From: Streptomyces roseolus
GTDB taxonomy: Bacteria > Actinomycetota > Actinomycetes > Streptomycetales > Streptomycetaceae
Assembly: GCF_014649855.1 (NCBI RefSeq)
Contig: NZ_BMTV01000024.1
Span: 62,001 to 126,000, forward strand
Reading direction: 5' to 3'
Length of the DNA stretch: 64,000 bases
Part shown: positions 43,733 to 52,580 of the stretch, piece by piece
How the letters are laid out: every line of letters begins with the position of its first letter
Position numbering within the stretch: position 1 is the stretch's first letter
Made by a program: the position numbers and the translations under genes
Notes under the pieces: model-generated
Told to the model about the DNA's origin: nothing
Seen by the model: the letters and a program-made list of their open reading frames with translations, nothing else
Database searches by the model: none

Positions 43733-44127
43733 CCCACGGATGGTGCCACGGCCGGACGGGCCGCGGTCAAGCGGATTGCCGGGCCTCCCGTTCGCCCGCT
43801 GCGGCCTCGCCGAGGCGCCGGGGACCGCGGGTGACCCGGCCCGCCGGACCGCGGTACCGCGGGAAGGCCGCGGCCGGGCGGGCACCGACGCGGCGGATCC
43901 CGGACGCGGCGGGTCCCGGGCACGCTCCACCACCACCTGTCGGTCGCCGAGGCCGCCCGCGTGCCGGACCGGAGCGGGCTTCCGGCCGGCATGCCGGCGG
44001 GCGGCCGACGCGGCCGGCCCGTGGAACGGCGGCACCGGCTCGCGGAGGCGCTCACCCGGATCCATCCGGCGTACCGCCCCCGGAACACCGACCGGAGCCC
44101 CCTCCCCCTGGAGGACCCGAAGCGCCG
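43733..44127. other. Intergenic, no gene supported
   Basis: 395 bp of extreme G/C. Several frames are open across it but none has a recognised motif or start signal; a short protein-like run (RPVERRHRLAEALTRIHPAY) near 44020-44080 could be a relic. Confidence 0.4.
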
Positions 44128-44793
44128 TCAGGCAGCCGGGCCGGCTCCCTGAGTGAGGCCCGGTGGCACGCGCAGGGGCGCCGCCGTCGCCGCCGCGACC
44201 TGCTCGACGGTGACCCCCGGAGCCAGTTCGGCCAGGAGGAAGCCGTCGGGGGCGATGTCCACGACGGCGAGGTCCGTGACCACGCGCTGGACGACGCCGC
44301 GCCCGGTCAGGGGCAGCCCGCACGTCTCGACGAGCTTGGGCGTGCCGTCCTTCGCGGTGTGCTCCATGAGCACGATGACCCGCCCGGCGCCGTGGACGAG
44401 GTCCATCGCACCGCCCATGCCCTTGACCATCTTGCCGGGGATCATCCAGTTGGCGAGGTCGCCCGAGGCGGAGACCTGCATGGCGCCGAGGACGGCCGCG
44501 TCGATGTGACCGCCGCGGATCATCCCGAAGGACAGCGCCGAGTCGAAGAACGAGGCGCCGGGCAGCGTCGTGACCGTCTCCTTGCCCGCGTTGATCAGGT
44601 CGGCGTCGAGCTCGTCCTCGGTGGGGTACGGGCCGACGCCGAGGATGCCGTTCTCGGACTGGAGCACGACCTCGATGCCGGGCGGGAGGTGGTTGGGAAT
44701 GAGCGTCGGCAGGCCGATGCCGAGGTTCACGTGGCTGCCGTCGGTGAGCTCCCGGGCGGCGCGGGCCGCCATCTGCTCGCGGGTGAGGGCCAT
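44128..44793 (-). CDS. scoB: 3-oxoacid CoA-transferase subunit B
   Basis: A 221-aa family I CoA-transferase beta subunit. The catalytic glutamate lies in LQSENGILGVGP, with NLGIGLPTLIPNHLP near the start and GGAMDLVHGAGRVIVLMEHT typical of SCOT B. ATG 44793 shares its A with the subunit A stop (TGATG), so the two are translated together. With subunit A it exchanges CoA between succinyl-CoA and acetoacetate or 3-oxoadipate. The nearby hydroxybutyrate dehydrogenase favours acetoacetate. Confidence 0.92.
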   Translation of the reverse strand: MALTREQMAARAARELTDGSHVNLGIGLPTLIPNHLPPGIEVVLQSENGILGVGPYPTEDELDADLINAGKETVTTLPGASFFDSALSFGMIRGGHIDAAVLGAMQVSASGDLANWMIPGKMVKGMGGAMDLVHGAGRVIVLMEHTAKDGTPKLVETCGLPLTGRGVVQRVVTDLAVVDIAPDGFLLAELAPGVTVEQVAAATAAPLRVPPGLTQGAGPAA

Positions 44794-45572
44794 CAGACGT
44801 CGCCTTCCCGGCGTACGGTACGGCGCTCGACGCGCCGCTCGGCGGCCGGGTCGCCGGGCGTGACCCGGACCACCCGCTGGACGAAGACGCCGGGGAGGTG
44901 GACCTCGTCGGGGTCGAGCTCACCCGGTTCGACGAGGTGGTCGACCTCGGCGACGGTGACCCGTCCGGCCATGGCGGCCAGCGGGTTGAAGTTGCGGGCC
45001 GAGGAACGGAAGACCAGATTGCCGTGCCGGTCCCCGATCGTCGCCCGTACCAGCGCGAAGTCCGTCGTGATCCCCTCCTCCAGGAGGTACGGACGCCCGC
45101 CGAACTCCCGCGTCTCCTTGGCCGGCGACGCGACCGCGACCGCGCCGCCCCCGGCCGCGTACCTCCACGGCAACCCGCCCTCGCCGACCTGCGTCCCCGT
45201 CCCCGCGGGGGTGTAGAAGGCCGGGATGCCCGCGCCGCCCGCCCGCAGCCGCTCCGCGAGCGTGCCCTGGGGGACGAGCTCGACCTCCAGCTCCCCGTTC
45301 AGGTACCGGCGGGCGAACTCCTTGTTCTCGCCGACGTACGAGCTCGTCATCCGGGCGATCTGGCCTGCGGCCAGCAGCAGGCCGAGGCCCCAGTCGTCCA
45401 CACCGCAGTTGTTCGACACGACGCGGAGGCCCTCCGTGCCGCGCTGCCACAGCGCGTCGATGAGCGTGCCCGGTATCCCGCAGAGCCCGAATCCGCCCAC
45501 GGCGAGCGATGCTCCGGCGGGGATGTCGGCCACCGCCTCCGCCGCGCTCGCGACCGTCTTGTCCAGACCCAT
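44793..45572 (-). CDS. scoA: 3-oxoacid CoA-transferase subunit A
   Basis: A 259-aa family I CoA-transferase alpha subunit. The VGGFGLCGIPGTLIDALWQR block is the family's CoA-binding GxGGF-type region, with SNNCGVDDWGLGLLLAAGQI, SYVGENKEFARRYLNGELEV and QGTLAERLRAGGAGIPAFYT also diagnostic. ATG 45572 is the first start that gives the normal N-terminus. It is transcribed divergently from the secreted esterase gene across a 353-bp spacer. Confidence 0.92.
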   Translation of the reverse strand: MGLDKTVASAAEAVADIPAGASLAVGGFGLCGIPGTLIDALWQRGTEGLRVVSNNCGVDDWGLGLLLAAGQIARMTSSYVGENKEFARRYLNGELEVELVPQGTLAERLRAGGAGIPAFYTPAGTGTQVGEGGLPWRYAAGGGAVAVASPAKETREFGGRPYLLEEGITTDFALVRATIGDRHGNLVFRSSARNFNPLAAMAGRVTVAEVDHLVEPGELDPDEVHLPGVFVQRVVRVTPGDPAAERRVERRTVRREGDV

Positions 45573-45925
45573 GAGGACGGATCCCTTCCCTCGGGCAGCC
45601 GGACGACCTCGCAGGTCGGAACCGGTGCCGGTACCAGCGACAGGCACCGACCCTAGGGAGCGGGCGTCGGCGGCGACCATGGCTGTCGTGCACACACCTC
45701 CCCCCTCCCTCATGTCGCCCACCGCTGCCTCCGTACGCCGGGCCCGTGCCGCGTCGCCGGGGCGGGAGGGTGGTGCCGGCGCCCACCGCACGGCCCGGGA
45801 CGGTGGGCCGCGCAGCCATGTCGGGCGGCCGGAGGGCGACATAGCCTCCCGCGAGTCCGCCACGGACCGGTCCCTCGCCCGGCGGGCCCCGCCGGTCCCG
45901 TCCCCGACCCCGGAGGTACGCACCC
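45573..45925. promoter_or_regulatory. Shared divergent control region of scoAB and the esterase gene
   Basis: 353 bp between divergent genes that appear to serve one pathway. It contains an inverted repeat CGGTGCC (45623-45629) / GGCACCG (45643-45649) with a 13-bp spacer about 50 bp upstream of scoA, a possible operator. No gene was recognised in it. Confidence 0.4.
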
Positions 45926-47386
45926 ATGCGTCGTCGCCCCACCTTCCGCTCCTCACCACGCCCCCGGCGGCGCGGCGTACAAACGGCCCTCGCCGTGGCC
46001 GCCCTCGCCCTCACCGCCGTCCCCGCCGCCCAGGCCGCCCCGGCCCCCGCCGCCACCGGAGCCCACTGCGCCCGCCAGGCGCAGCTCCGCGTCCCCGGCG
46101 CGGAGCACCAGCGGTCCGCCTGCCTCGACGAGCTGACGACGGCCGGCACCGTCGCCTCGGGCCACACCGACCCGGCCGACTGGGCGGGGCTCACCCCGAA
46201 GGACCTCGCCGTCCCCAGCGGGGTGCCCGGCATCCAGATCGACGGCTACTTCCCCGACACCTCCGCCACCAACACCAACCACGGCTGGCAGCACGACGCC
46301 CAGTTCGTCATCCGGCTGCCCGACCGCTGGAACGGCGGCCTCGTCGTCGCCGGCACGCCCGGCAACCGCGAGCAGTACGCCAACGACCGGGCCATCGCCG
46401 ACGGCGTGCTGGCCCGGGGGTACGCGTACGCCGCCACCGACAAGGGCAACACGGGCCTCGCCTTCCACCGCGACGGAAAGGCCCCCGGCGACGCGATCGC
46501 CGAATGGAACGACCGCGTCACCCAGCTCACCCGTGCGGCGCGAGCGGTGGTGGCGCAGCGCTACCACCGGCCTCCCGCCCGCACCCTGGCGACCGGCATG
46601 TCCAACGGCGGCTACCTCGTCCGCTGGCAGCTGGAGAACCATCCCGAGCTCTATGACGGCGGCGTCGACTGGGAGGGCATCCTCTGGCGGAGCGACGGCC
46701 CCAACCTCCTCGACTTCCTGCCGAAGGCGATGCGCGCCTATCCCGTGTACGCCGCGGGCGGCGCGGGCGCGGAGGAGGCGCGGCGGGAGCTGCACGCCGC
46801 CGGTTTCCCGGCCGGCTCGGAGTTCCTGTGGCCGTACCACCACAAGGTCTACTGGGACCTGACCCAGCGCGTCTACCGCGAGGAGCTGGACCCCGGTTTC
46901 GACGGCCCCGTCGAGGCGGGCACGCCGTACTGCCTGCCCGGCACGCCCGCCTGCGACGCCGACTACGACTACGCGGCCCGGCCCGCCGAAGTGCGGCAGG
47001 CCGTGCGGAAGATCGCCCTCACCGGGCGGATCGGAAAGCCGCTGATCACCCTGCACGGCACCCTGGACGCCCTCCTGCCGATCGGCCGGGACTCCGACGT
47101 GTACGCCCGCATGGTGCGCGAGGCCGGGCGGGGCGCGCTGCACCGCTACTACCGCATCGAGGGCGGCACCCACACCGACTCGCTCGTCGACGTCTTCCCG
47201 GACGGCGGCCTCCGGCCGCTCGCGCCCTGCCACCGCACGGCCTTCACGGCCCTGGAGGGCTGGCTCGCCGGCGGAACCCGCCCGCCCGCCTCGCGCACCG
47301 TCGCGCGGCCCGCCGGCCAGGACGCGGTGACCCTGGCGAACGAGTGCCCGCTCGACCCCGCGAAGGCCGTCCACGTGCCCTCCTGA
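45926..47386 (+). CDS. Secreted alpha/beta-hydrolase, tannase/3-hydroxybutyrate-oligomer-hydrolase-like
   Basis: A 486-aa exported esterase. A twin-Arg-like basic start and hydrophobic signal (RRRGVQTALAVAALALTAVP, cleavage after AQA) lead to a mature enzyme. The nucleophile elbow is GMSNGG (Ser near 225). DALLPIGRDSDVY supplies the acid region and IEGGTHTDSL the His. GWQHDAQFVIRLPDRWNGGL and YAYAATDKGNTG are typical of tannase/feruloyl-esterase and hydroxybutyrate-oligomer hydrolases. Its setting between scoAB and a 3-hydroxybutyrate dehydrogenase suggests it releases 3-hydroxybutyrate from polymer or oligomers outside the cell. Confidence 0.8.
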   Translation: MRRRPTFRSSPRPRRRGVQTALAVAALALTAVPAAQAAPAPAATGAHCARQAQLRVPGAEHQRSACLDELTTAGTVASGHTDPADWAGLTPKDLAVPSGVPGIQIDGYFPDTSATNTNHGWQHDAQFVIRLPDRWNGGLVVAGTPGNREQYANDRAIADGVLARGYAYAATDKGNTGLAFHRDGKAPGDAIAEWNDRVTQLTRAARAVVAQRYHRPPARTLATGMSNGGYLVRWQLENHPELYDGGVDWEGILWRSDGPNLLDFLPKAMRAYPVYAAGGAGAEEARRELHAAGFPAGSEFLWPYHHKVYWDLTQRVYREELDPGFDGPVEAGTPYCLPGTPACDADYDYAARPAEVRQAVRKIALTGRIGKPLITLHGTLDALLPIGRDSDVYARMVREAGRGALHRYYRIEGGTHTDSLVDVFPDGGLRPLAPCHRTAFTALEGWLAGGTRPPASRTVARPAGQDAVTLANECPLDPAKAVHVPS

Positions 47387-47501
47387 GCCGTGCGGCCTCC
47401 GCGCGGGAGCGATTGCATGGGGAATCGCACCATGGAACCGCCCGGCACTGTGGATGGCTCGCACATGGGCCGACGGGAGAGCCCTCCCTACTGTTCGGGC
47501 C

Positions 47502-48296
47502 ATGACGAACACATTTCCCACCCCGGACCGGCTGCCGTCACCCGGCGGCGCGCTCGACCTGAGCGGGCGCACCGCGCTGGTGACCGGCGGCGGCAGCGGC
47601 ATCGGCCGGGCCTGCGCCCTCGCCCTGGCGCAGGCGGGGGCCTTCGTCCACGTGGTCGACCGGGACGCCGACTCGGCGAAGGCCGTCGCCGAGCTCACCG
47701 GCGGCCGGGCGCACGTCGCCGATCTCGCCGACGCGAGCGCCGTCGACCTGCTGCCCGCCGACGCCGACATCCTCGTCAACAACGCGGGCCTCCAGCACGT
47801 CGCCCCGCTCACGGAGTTCCCGCCGGACCGGTTCGAACTGATCCAGAAGGTGATGGTCACCGCCCCGTTCCTGCTGATGCGCAGGACGCTGCCGCACATG
47901 TACGGCGGCGGCTGGGGCCGGATCGTCAACGTCTCCAGCGTCCACGGGCTCCGCGCCAGCGCCTACAAGGCCGCCTACGTCGCCGCCAAGCACGCCCTGG
48001 AGGGCCTCAGCAAGGTCGCCGCCATCGAGGGCGCCCCGCACGGGGTCACCAGCAACTGCGTGAACCCCGGTTACGTCCGCACCCCGCTGGTCGAGGGCCA
48101 GGTCCGCGACCAGGCCGCCGCGCACGGCATCAGCGAGGGCGACGTGCTGGCCGACGTGATGCTGGCCCGCTCGCCCGTGAAGCGCCTCCTGGAGACGGAG
48201 GAGGTCGCCGCCGCGGTCCTGTGGCTCTGCGGCCCCCACTCCGGCTACCTCACCGGCACCTCCCTGCCGCTCGACGGCGGCTGGACGGCCGGCTGA
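47502..48296 (+). CDS. 3-hydroxybutyrate dehydrogenase (SDR family)
   Basis: A 264-aa short-chain dehydrogenase from ATG 47502. The NAD site is TGGGSGIGRACALALAQAG, followed by NNAGLQH, catalytic Ser in NVSSVHGLRASAYKAAYVAA and Y-x-x-x-K in YVAAKHALEGLSK, then CVNPGYVRTPLVEGQ. The SSVHGLRAS and NPGYVRTPLVE blocks are those of D-3-hydroxybutyrate dehydrogenases, which oxidise it to acetoacetate, the substrate of ScoAB. It starts 116 bp after the esterase and is probably cotranscribed. Confidence 0.9.
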   Translation: MTNTFPTPDRLPSPGGALDLSGRTALVTGGGSGIGRACALALAQAGAFVHVVDRDADSAKAVAELTGGRAHVADLADASAVDLLPADADILVNNAGLQHVAPLTEFPPDRFELIQKVMVTAPFLLMRRTLPHMYGGGWGRIVNVSSVHGLRASAYKAAYVAAKHALEGLSKVAAIEGAPHGVTSNCVNPGYVRTPLVEGQVRDQAAAHGISEGDVLADVMLARSPVKRLLETEEVAAAVLWLCGPHSGYLTGTSLPLDGGWTAG

Positions 48297-48639
48297 CCCC
48301 GACGCTCCGCCCCTTCCCGCGGGGCCTCCCCGCCCACGTCCGCTCCGCGGAGGGGACGGTCGAGGTGTCGCCGTCGACCGGGACGGAAAGGCCGCCGGGC
48401 CCGGGGCGTTCCGGTGTCGGCGGTAGCCATGGGTGTGCGGATCCTCGATCCCCCGGTCATGTACCCGTGCACCCGGTGGGGGCCCGCGTCCGGGTGGGGG
48501 CCGAGGGCGTCGTGGCCCTGGCCGCGGCCGTCGACGACGAGGTGGGCGTAGCCGGCGGAGGCGTACAGGAGGTGGTCGGTCACCAGCCCCCGCCCGCCGC
48601 TGTGTCGAGGTACGTGATCACCGTCGGCAGGGGTTCCTC

Positions 48640-48774
48640 GGCCTGCGACGGGACAAGCACCCCGACACCGCGGAACGGTGCTTCACCCGGTTGAAGCAGT
48701 GGCGGGGCATCGCCACCCGCTACGACAAGACCGCCGAGTCCTACGAGGCAGCCGTCGCCCTCGCGCACTCCTGA
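48640..48774 (+). pseudogene. C-terminal relic of an IS5-family transposase
   Basis: The frame ending at 48774 reads DKHPDTAERCFTRLKQWRGI, then ATRYDKTAESYEAAVALAHS. TAERCFTRLKQWRGIATRYDK is the conserved Glu-bearing end of IS5-like transposases (E-R-x-x-x-R-L-K...R-Y-D-K). No N-terminal catalytic domain precedes it, so it is a remnant. Confidence 0.7.
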
Positions 48775-48801
48775 TGTGAGCGTGACATCTGACGTCAGGA
48801 T

Positions 48802-49443
48802 CTAGCACTCGTTCAGGCCGGTGGCGGGGATCGGGTCCGTACTCACCACCCTCGCCGGAACATTGCCCCAGGGTTCGTCCTTCGTCTTGAATTCCACCCA
48901 GTACCAGATCTCACCGCCCTTCCCCCTCCCCCAGCACACGAAAAGGCTCTCGGGGCCGAGTGGCCAGGCGGGGCGGGACGCGCGGTCGCGTTGGCTGTAC
49001 GTCGTGATCCCCGCCGTATTCGTGCAGGAGAGGTCGTCCGAGCGGATCTCGCACTCGGGAGACCGGGCGGACGGGACGGCACCCGACGCGTCCGGCCTGC
49101 CGTCGGTCATGTCGCGCGCGGAAGGCGTGACGGCGGGATCGGTCTTCGGCGACGTCCCGGTGCCGGCCTGGTTGCCCTTGCCGCCCCACGCGGAGGTGGC
49201 GGCGTTGACGACGCTGAACGCCCCGCCGATGGAGGTCGTGAGCACAGCGGTGACGAGCGCGACCTTGCCGGCCTCGCTCAGACCGCCGAACCACCTCCGT
49301 GCCCTGCCCGTGCGCGGTCGCCGTGAAGGCGCGGGCTCCGGCCCGGGAACCGGGTCGGGGACCGGGTCGGAGCCGCTGCTCGTAGAGGGCGGTGCCGAGG
49401 GCAACGTAGCCTCCTGGGCCGCTCGTTGACTGCTGGAATCCAA
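48802..49443 (-). CDS. Single-pass membrane protein with SH3-like exported domain
   Basis: A 213-aa protein if TTG 49443 is the start. A disordered Pro/Ser N-tail (about 1-45) precedes one membrane helix (VALVTAVLTTSIGGAFSVVN). A Gly/Thr linker leads to an exported domain with cysteines in ECEIRSDDLSC, LFVCWG and GLNEC. The ending WYWVEFKTKDEPWGNVPARV and STDPIPATGLNEC parallels the secreted protein at 18602-19066 (W..., G-x-V-P, final G-[I/L]-x-x-C), suggesting the same SH3-like family. The start codon lacks a clear ribosome-binding site. Confidence 0.65.
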   Translation of the reverse strand: MDSSSQRAAQEATLPSAPPSTSSGSDPVPDPVPGPEPAPSRRPRTGRARRWFGGLSEAGKVALVTAVLTTSIGGAFSVVNAATSAWGGKGNQAGTGTSPKTDPAVTPSARDMTDGRPDASGAVPSARSPECEIRSDDLSCTNTAGITTYSQRDRASRPAWPLGPESLFVCWGRGKGGEIWYWVEFKTKDEPWGNVPARVVSTDPIPATGLNEC

Positions 49444-49533
49444 GACGGTAGAGGATCGGGGCGACCGAGAGCCACAAGGCGAGGCTGGATCGTGGGGCGC
49501 CTGCCGACATCGACCGGAACCTGTCGTCGCCTG

Positions 49534-50210
49534 TCACACCCGTGCCGGGAACGAGGCGAGGAGGTGGGCCCGTCCGTCGGGGGCCGCCTCCGGACCGGCC
49601 GAGTGCCGGATCGCCCTCCTCGGGCCCGCCGCGTGCCGGTGGACGTGGACGGCCGGGGAATCTATCGGCACCAGCCGTCGACGCCCTGTGCCGTACGGCC
49701 GTTTCCGCCCCCGCGACGACTCGTGGGCGCGGTGGTCGACGACCTCGTCCGCGCCGAGCTCCTCGACCAGACCGGCCGTGGCGGCGCTCGCGGTGGTGGC
49801 CACGTGCGCGCCCCGTGCCTTGGCCGGCTGGACGGCGACGGAGCCGAGACCGCCGGCACCCGCGTGGACGAGCACCTTCTGACCCGGCCGCACACGTGCC
49901 CGCTCGACCAGCGCCTGCACGCGGTCAGGGCGGCCCGGGAGGGCGGGGTGGCCTCGGGCATCGTGAGGGCGGCCGGTTTGAGGGCCAGGTCGTCCTGGTG
50001 GACGGCGTGACGCTCGGCGAAGGTGCCGATGCGGCCCTTCTCGGGCCGGCCGTGGACCCCGTCGCCCACCGCGAAGCGGGTGACGGCCGGGCCGACCCGG
50101 ACGACCTTCCCCGCGAGGTCGTTGCCCAGCACGAACGGGGGACGGCGGGGCAGGAACGCCTTGAAGGCCGCGTCGCGGAGCCTGACGTCCAGCGGGGAAC
50201 GGGGACCAGC
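49534..50210 (-). pseudogene. Zinc-type/quinone oxidoreductase (MDR family), frameshifted and truncated
   Basis: The minus strand encodes PFVLGNDLAGKVVRVGPAVT, GTFAERHAVHQDDLALKPAA and LTMPEATPP in one frame. After a frameshift near 49930 it continues as VQALVERARVRPGQKVLVHA, GAGGLGSVAVQPAKARGAHV and LVEELGADEVVDHRAHE in another. These are the NADP-binding MDR blocks (H-A-G-A-G-G-L-G-S). The first about 60 residues and the C-terminal domain are missing or scrambled. Related intact enzymes reduce quinones or enones. Confidence 0.75.
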
Positions 50211-50322
50211 CAGTGGACCGCCCGCTTCGAGACCACACGGCGGCTGAACCGTGCGCGTTCCAACCGGCGGCTCCGGTCCTCCCGCGAAGCGCGGGGTTCA
50301 CCCACCGGGGCACGGGCACACC

Positions 50323-50371
50323 GTCACCCGTCACCCGTCACCCGTCACCCGTCACCCGTCACCCGTCACCC
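50323..50371. repeat. Heptanucleotide tandem array (GTCACCC)x7
   Basis: Seven exact copies of GTCACCC in a row, continuing into a degenerate GTCCCGC. It lies about 110 bp upstream (minus-strand sense) of the truncated quinone oxidoreductase. A related array, GTCAGCC on the opposite strand, occurs at 54373-54407. Confidence 0.9.
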
Positions 50372-50760
50372 GTCCCGCGCCCCGGCCGACCGCTGACCCC
50401 ACTCGGAGGGGCATGGGCAAAAGGAACTTCCGTGCCCAACCGGAGCGGAACGACACCGCGCCCTGTGCCTGCCCGGCACCCCGGACCGGGGCGAACCCGC
50501 AAGGGACATCAGTGGTTTAGCCAGGGTTTCGCAAATCTTCCGAGCGGCACCGTCAACGCTGGAATCGAAGGGACCGCGCGCCGCATGCTTCTACGAGAGC
50601 ACGCCGCCGTCCTCACCCCAGGGAGACCCCGACCGCCCTGCGGCCGCGGAACCGGGCGGCCCTCGTACGCGGCGGGCTCCGCCCCGGTCCACGCGCCGCC
50701 ACCGGACGCGCGCCACGGGGAGAGGCGCGGCCGGCCACGACGAAGGAAGCCGCAGAAGCC
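50372..50760. other. Intergenic upstream of the ABC exporter
   Basis: About 390 bp without a supported gene. A less G/C-rich stretch (CAGTGGTTTAGCCAGGGTTT, near 50509-50528) is the most promoter-like part. Confidence 0.35.
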
Positions 50761-52521
50761 ATGAATCACAGCCCGCTCGACCACCGTTACCGGGGCGAAC
50801 ACCCGATCCGCACCGCCCACTACCTCTTCCGCCCCGACCGGGCACGGCTCGCCGGGGCCGTCGCGGTCTTCTTCGCCAAGCACGCGCCCGTCTGGCTGCT
50901 CCCCCCGGTGACGGCGAACGTCATCGACGTCGTCGTCGAGCACCGGCCGATCGCCGAACTGTGGTGGAACTGCGCCGTGATGCTCACGGTCCTCCTCCTG
51001 AACCCGCCCCTGCACCTGCTGTACGTCCGCTGGACGCACGGGGCGATCCGCCGGCTGGGCCGCGACCTGAGGTCCGCCCTCGTGACCCGGATGCAGCAGC
51101 TCTCCATCGGCTTCCACAGCCGCACCAGCTCGTCCGTGCTGCACGCCAAGGTGGTCCGGGACGTCGAGACGCTGGAGACGGGACTCCAGCAGACGGCGGA
51201 CAACGGCCTCACCGCCGTCGCGACCCTGGCGGGCGGCCTCGCCGTCATCGCCGTCGTCACCCCGGTCTTCCTGCCGGTCTTCCTCGTCCTCGTCCCCGTC
51301 GCCGTCCTGCTGATCGGCGCCCTGCGGGCGAGGCTGGGGGAGGGGAACACCTCGTACCGCCGCTCGGTCGAGCGCATGTCCGCCTCCGTCAGCGACATGA
51401 CCACCCTCATCCCCATCACCCGCGCCCACGCCCTGGAGCGCACGGCCCTGGGCCGCGTCGGACGCGAGCTCGACGAGGTGCAGCGGGAGGGGACCCGGCT
51501 CGACCTGCTCAACGCCCGCTTCGGCTCCCTGTCCTGGGTCGCCTTCAACGGACTCGGCACGGCCTGCCTCGCGGGCGCGGCGCTCGTCGCCTACTACGGG
51601 TGGACGTCGGTGACCCCGGGCGAGGTCGTCATGCTCAGCGCCTACTTCTCCACCCTCACCGGCGCCGTCACGAGCCTGCTCGCGCTGGCCCCCGTCGTGG
51701 GCAAGGGGGTGGAGTCCCTCAAGTCCGTCGGCGAGGTCCTCCAGGCGCCCGACCTGGAGGTCAACGACGGCAAGCGGCGGGTGGAGTCGGTCGCCGGGAC
51801 GTTCCGGTTCGAGGGCGCCGGCCTCAGGCACGCCGACGGCGACGGGCCCGCCCTGAGCGAGGTGGACCTCGACGTACCGGTCGGCACCACCCTCGCGATC
51901 GTCGGCGGCTCCGGCGCCGGGAAGTCCACCCTGCTCAACCTGGTGCTCGGCTTCCACCGCCCCACCGAGGGCCGGGTCCTCCTCGACGGCCAGGACATGG
52001 CCGGGCTCGACCTGCGGAGCTTCCGCAGGTTCGTCTCCGTCGTCCCCCAGGAGTCCGTCCTCTTCGAGGGGAGCATCCGGGAGAACATCACGTACGGGAT
52101 GGAGCGCGTCGACGAGGAGACGCTTCGGCGCGCCCTGCGCGACGCCAACGCCGCCGAGTTCGTCGACGCGCTGCCGGACGGCCTCGACACCGTGGTCGGC
52201 GAGCGCGGCACCCGGCTCTCGGGCGGCCAGCGCCAGCGGCTCGCCATCGCCCGTGCCCTCATCCGCGACCCCCGCGTCCTGGTGCTCGACGAGGCCACGT
52301 CCGCGCTCGACGCCCGCTCCGAGGCGCAGGTCCAGGAGGCGCTCGCGCGTCTCGTCGCCGGCCGTACGGTCTTCGTCGTGGCACACCGCCTCTCCACCAT
52401 CAGACGGGCCGACCGGATCGTGGTGCTGGAACGGGGGCGGGTGGTGGAGTCCGGAAGCCATCGGGAACTGCTCGCCCGTGACTCGGCCTACGCGCGCCTG
52501 CAGGCGACCCAACTGGCCTGA
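50761..52521 (+). CDS. ABC exporter half-transporter (permease-ATPase fusion)
   Basis: A 586-aa ABC exporter. The transmembrane domain (about 25-320) contains helices such as LTAVATLAGGLAVIAVVTPV and the coupling region EGNTSYRRSVERMSASVSDM. The ATPase domain has Walker A GGSGAGKST, Q-loop VVPQESVLFEGSIRENI, signature LSGGQRQRLAIARALI, Walker B VLVLDEATSALD and H-loop VVAHRLSTI, all intact. It ends at a bidirectional terminator shared with the mannanase. Substrate unknown; closest in style to lipid/multidrug exporters. Confidence 0.93.
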   Translation: MNHSPLDHRYRGEHPIRTAHYLFRPDRARLAGAVAVFFAKHAPVWLLPPVTANVIDVVVEHRPIAELWWNCAVMLTVLLLNPPLHLLYVRWTHGAIRRLGRDLRSALVTRMQQLSIGFHSRTSSSVLHAKVVRDVETLETGLQQTADNGLTAVATLAGGLAVIAVVTPVFLPVFLVLVPVAVLLIGALRARLGEGNTSYRRSVERMSASVSDMTTLIPITRAHALERTALGRVGRELDEVQREGTRLDLLNARFGSLSWVAFNGLGTACLAGAALVAYYGWTSVTPGEVVMLSAYFSTLTGAVTSLLALAPVVGKGVESLKSVGEVLQAPDLEVNDGKRRVESVAGTFRFEGAGLRHADGDGPALSEVDLDVPVGTTLAIVGGSGAGKSTLLNLVLGFHRPTEGRVLLDGQDMAGLDLRSFRRFVSVVPQESVLFEGSIRENITYGMERVDEETLRRALRDANAAEFVDALPDGLDTVVGERGTRLSGGQRQRLAIARALIRDPRVLVLDEATSALDARSEAQVQEALARLVAGRTVFVVAHRLSTIRRADRIVVLERGRVVESGSHRELLARDSAYARLQATQLA

Positions 52522-52536
52522 TCCGGGAGGTGACGC

Positions 52537-52574
52537 GGGGTGCCCTCCCGTCGGTCAGGACGGGAGGGCACCCC
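52537..52574. terminator. Bidirectional terminator between ABC exporter and mannanase
   Basis: Perfect 16-bp arms GGGGTGCCCTCCCGTC (52537-52552) and GACGGGAGGGCACCCC (52559-52574) with a 6-nt loop lie between two convergent stops, 15 and 6 nt away. Confidence 0.88.
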
Positions 52575-52580
52575 GGTTGC

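Noticed and set aside
42182..43834. A 550-codon plus-strand frame across the HEAT and MBL genes
   Set aside because: It is low-complexity Arg/Pro/Gly and out of frame with both recognisable proteins.
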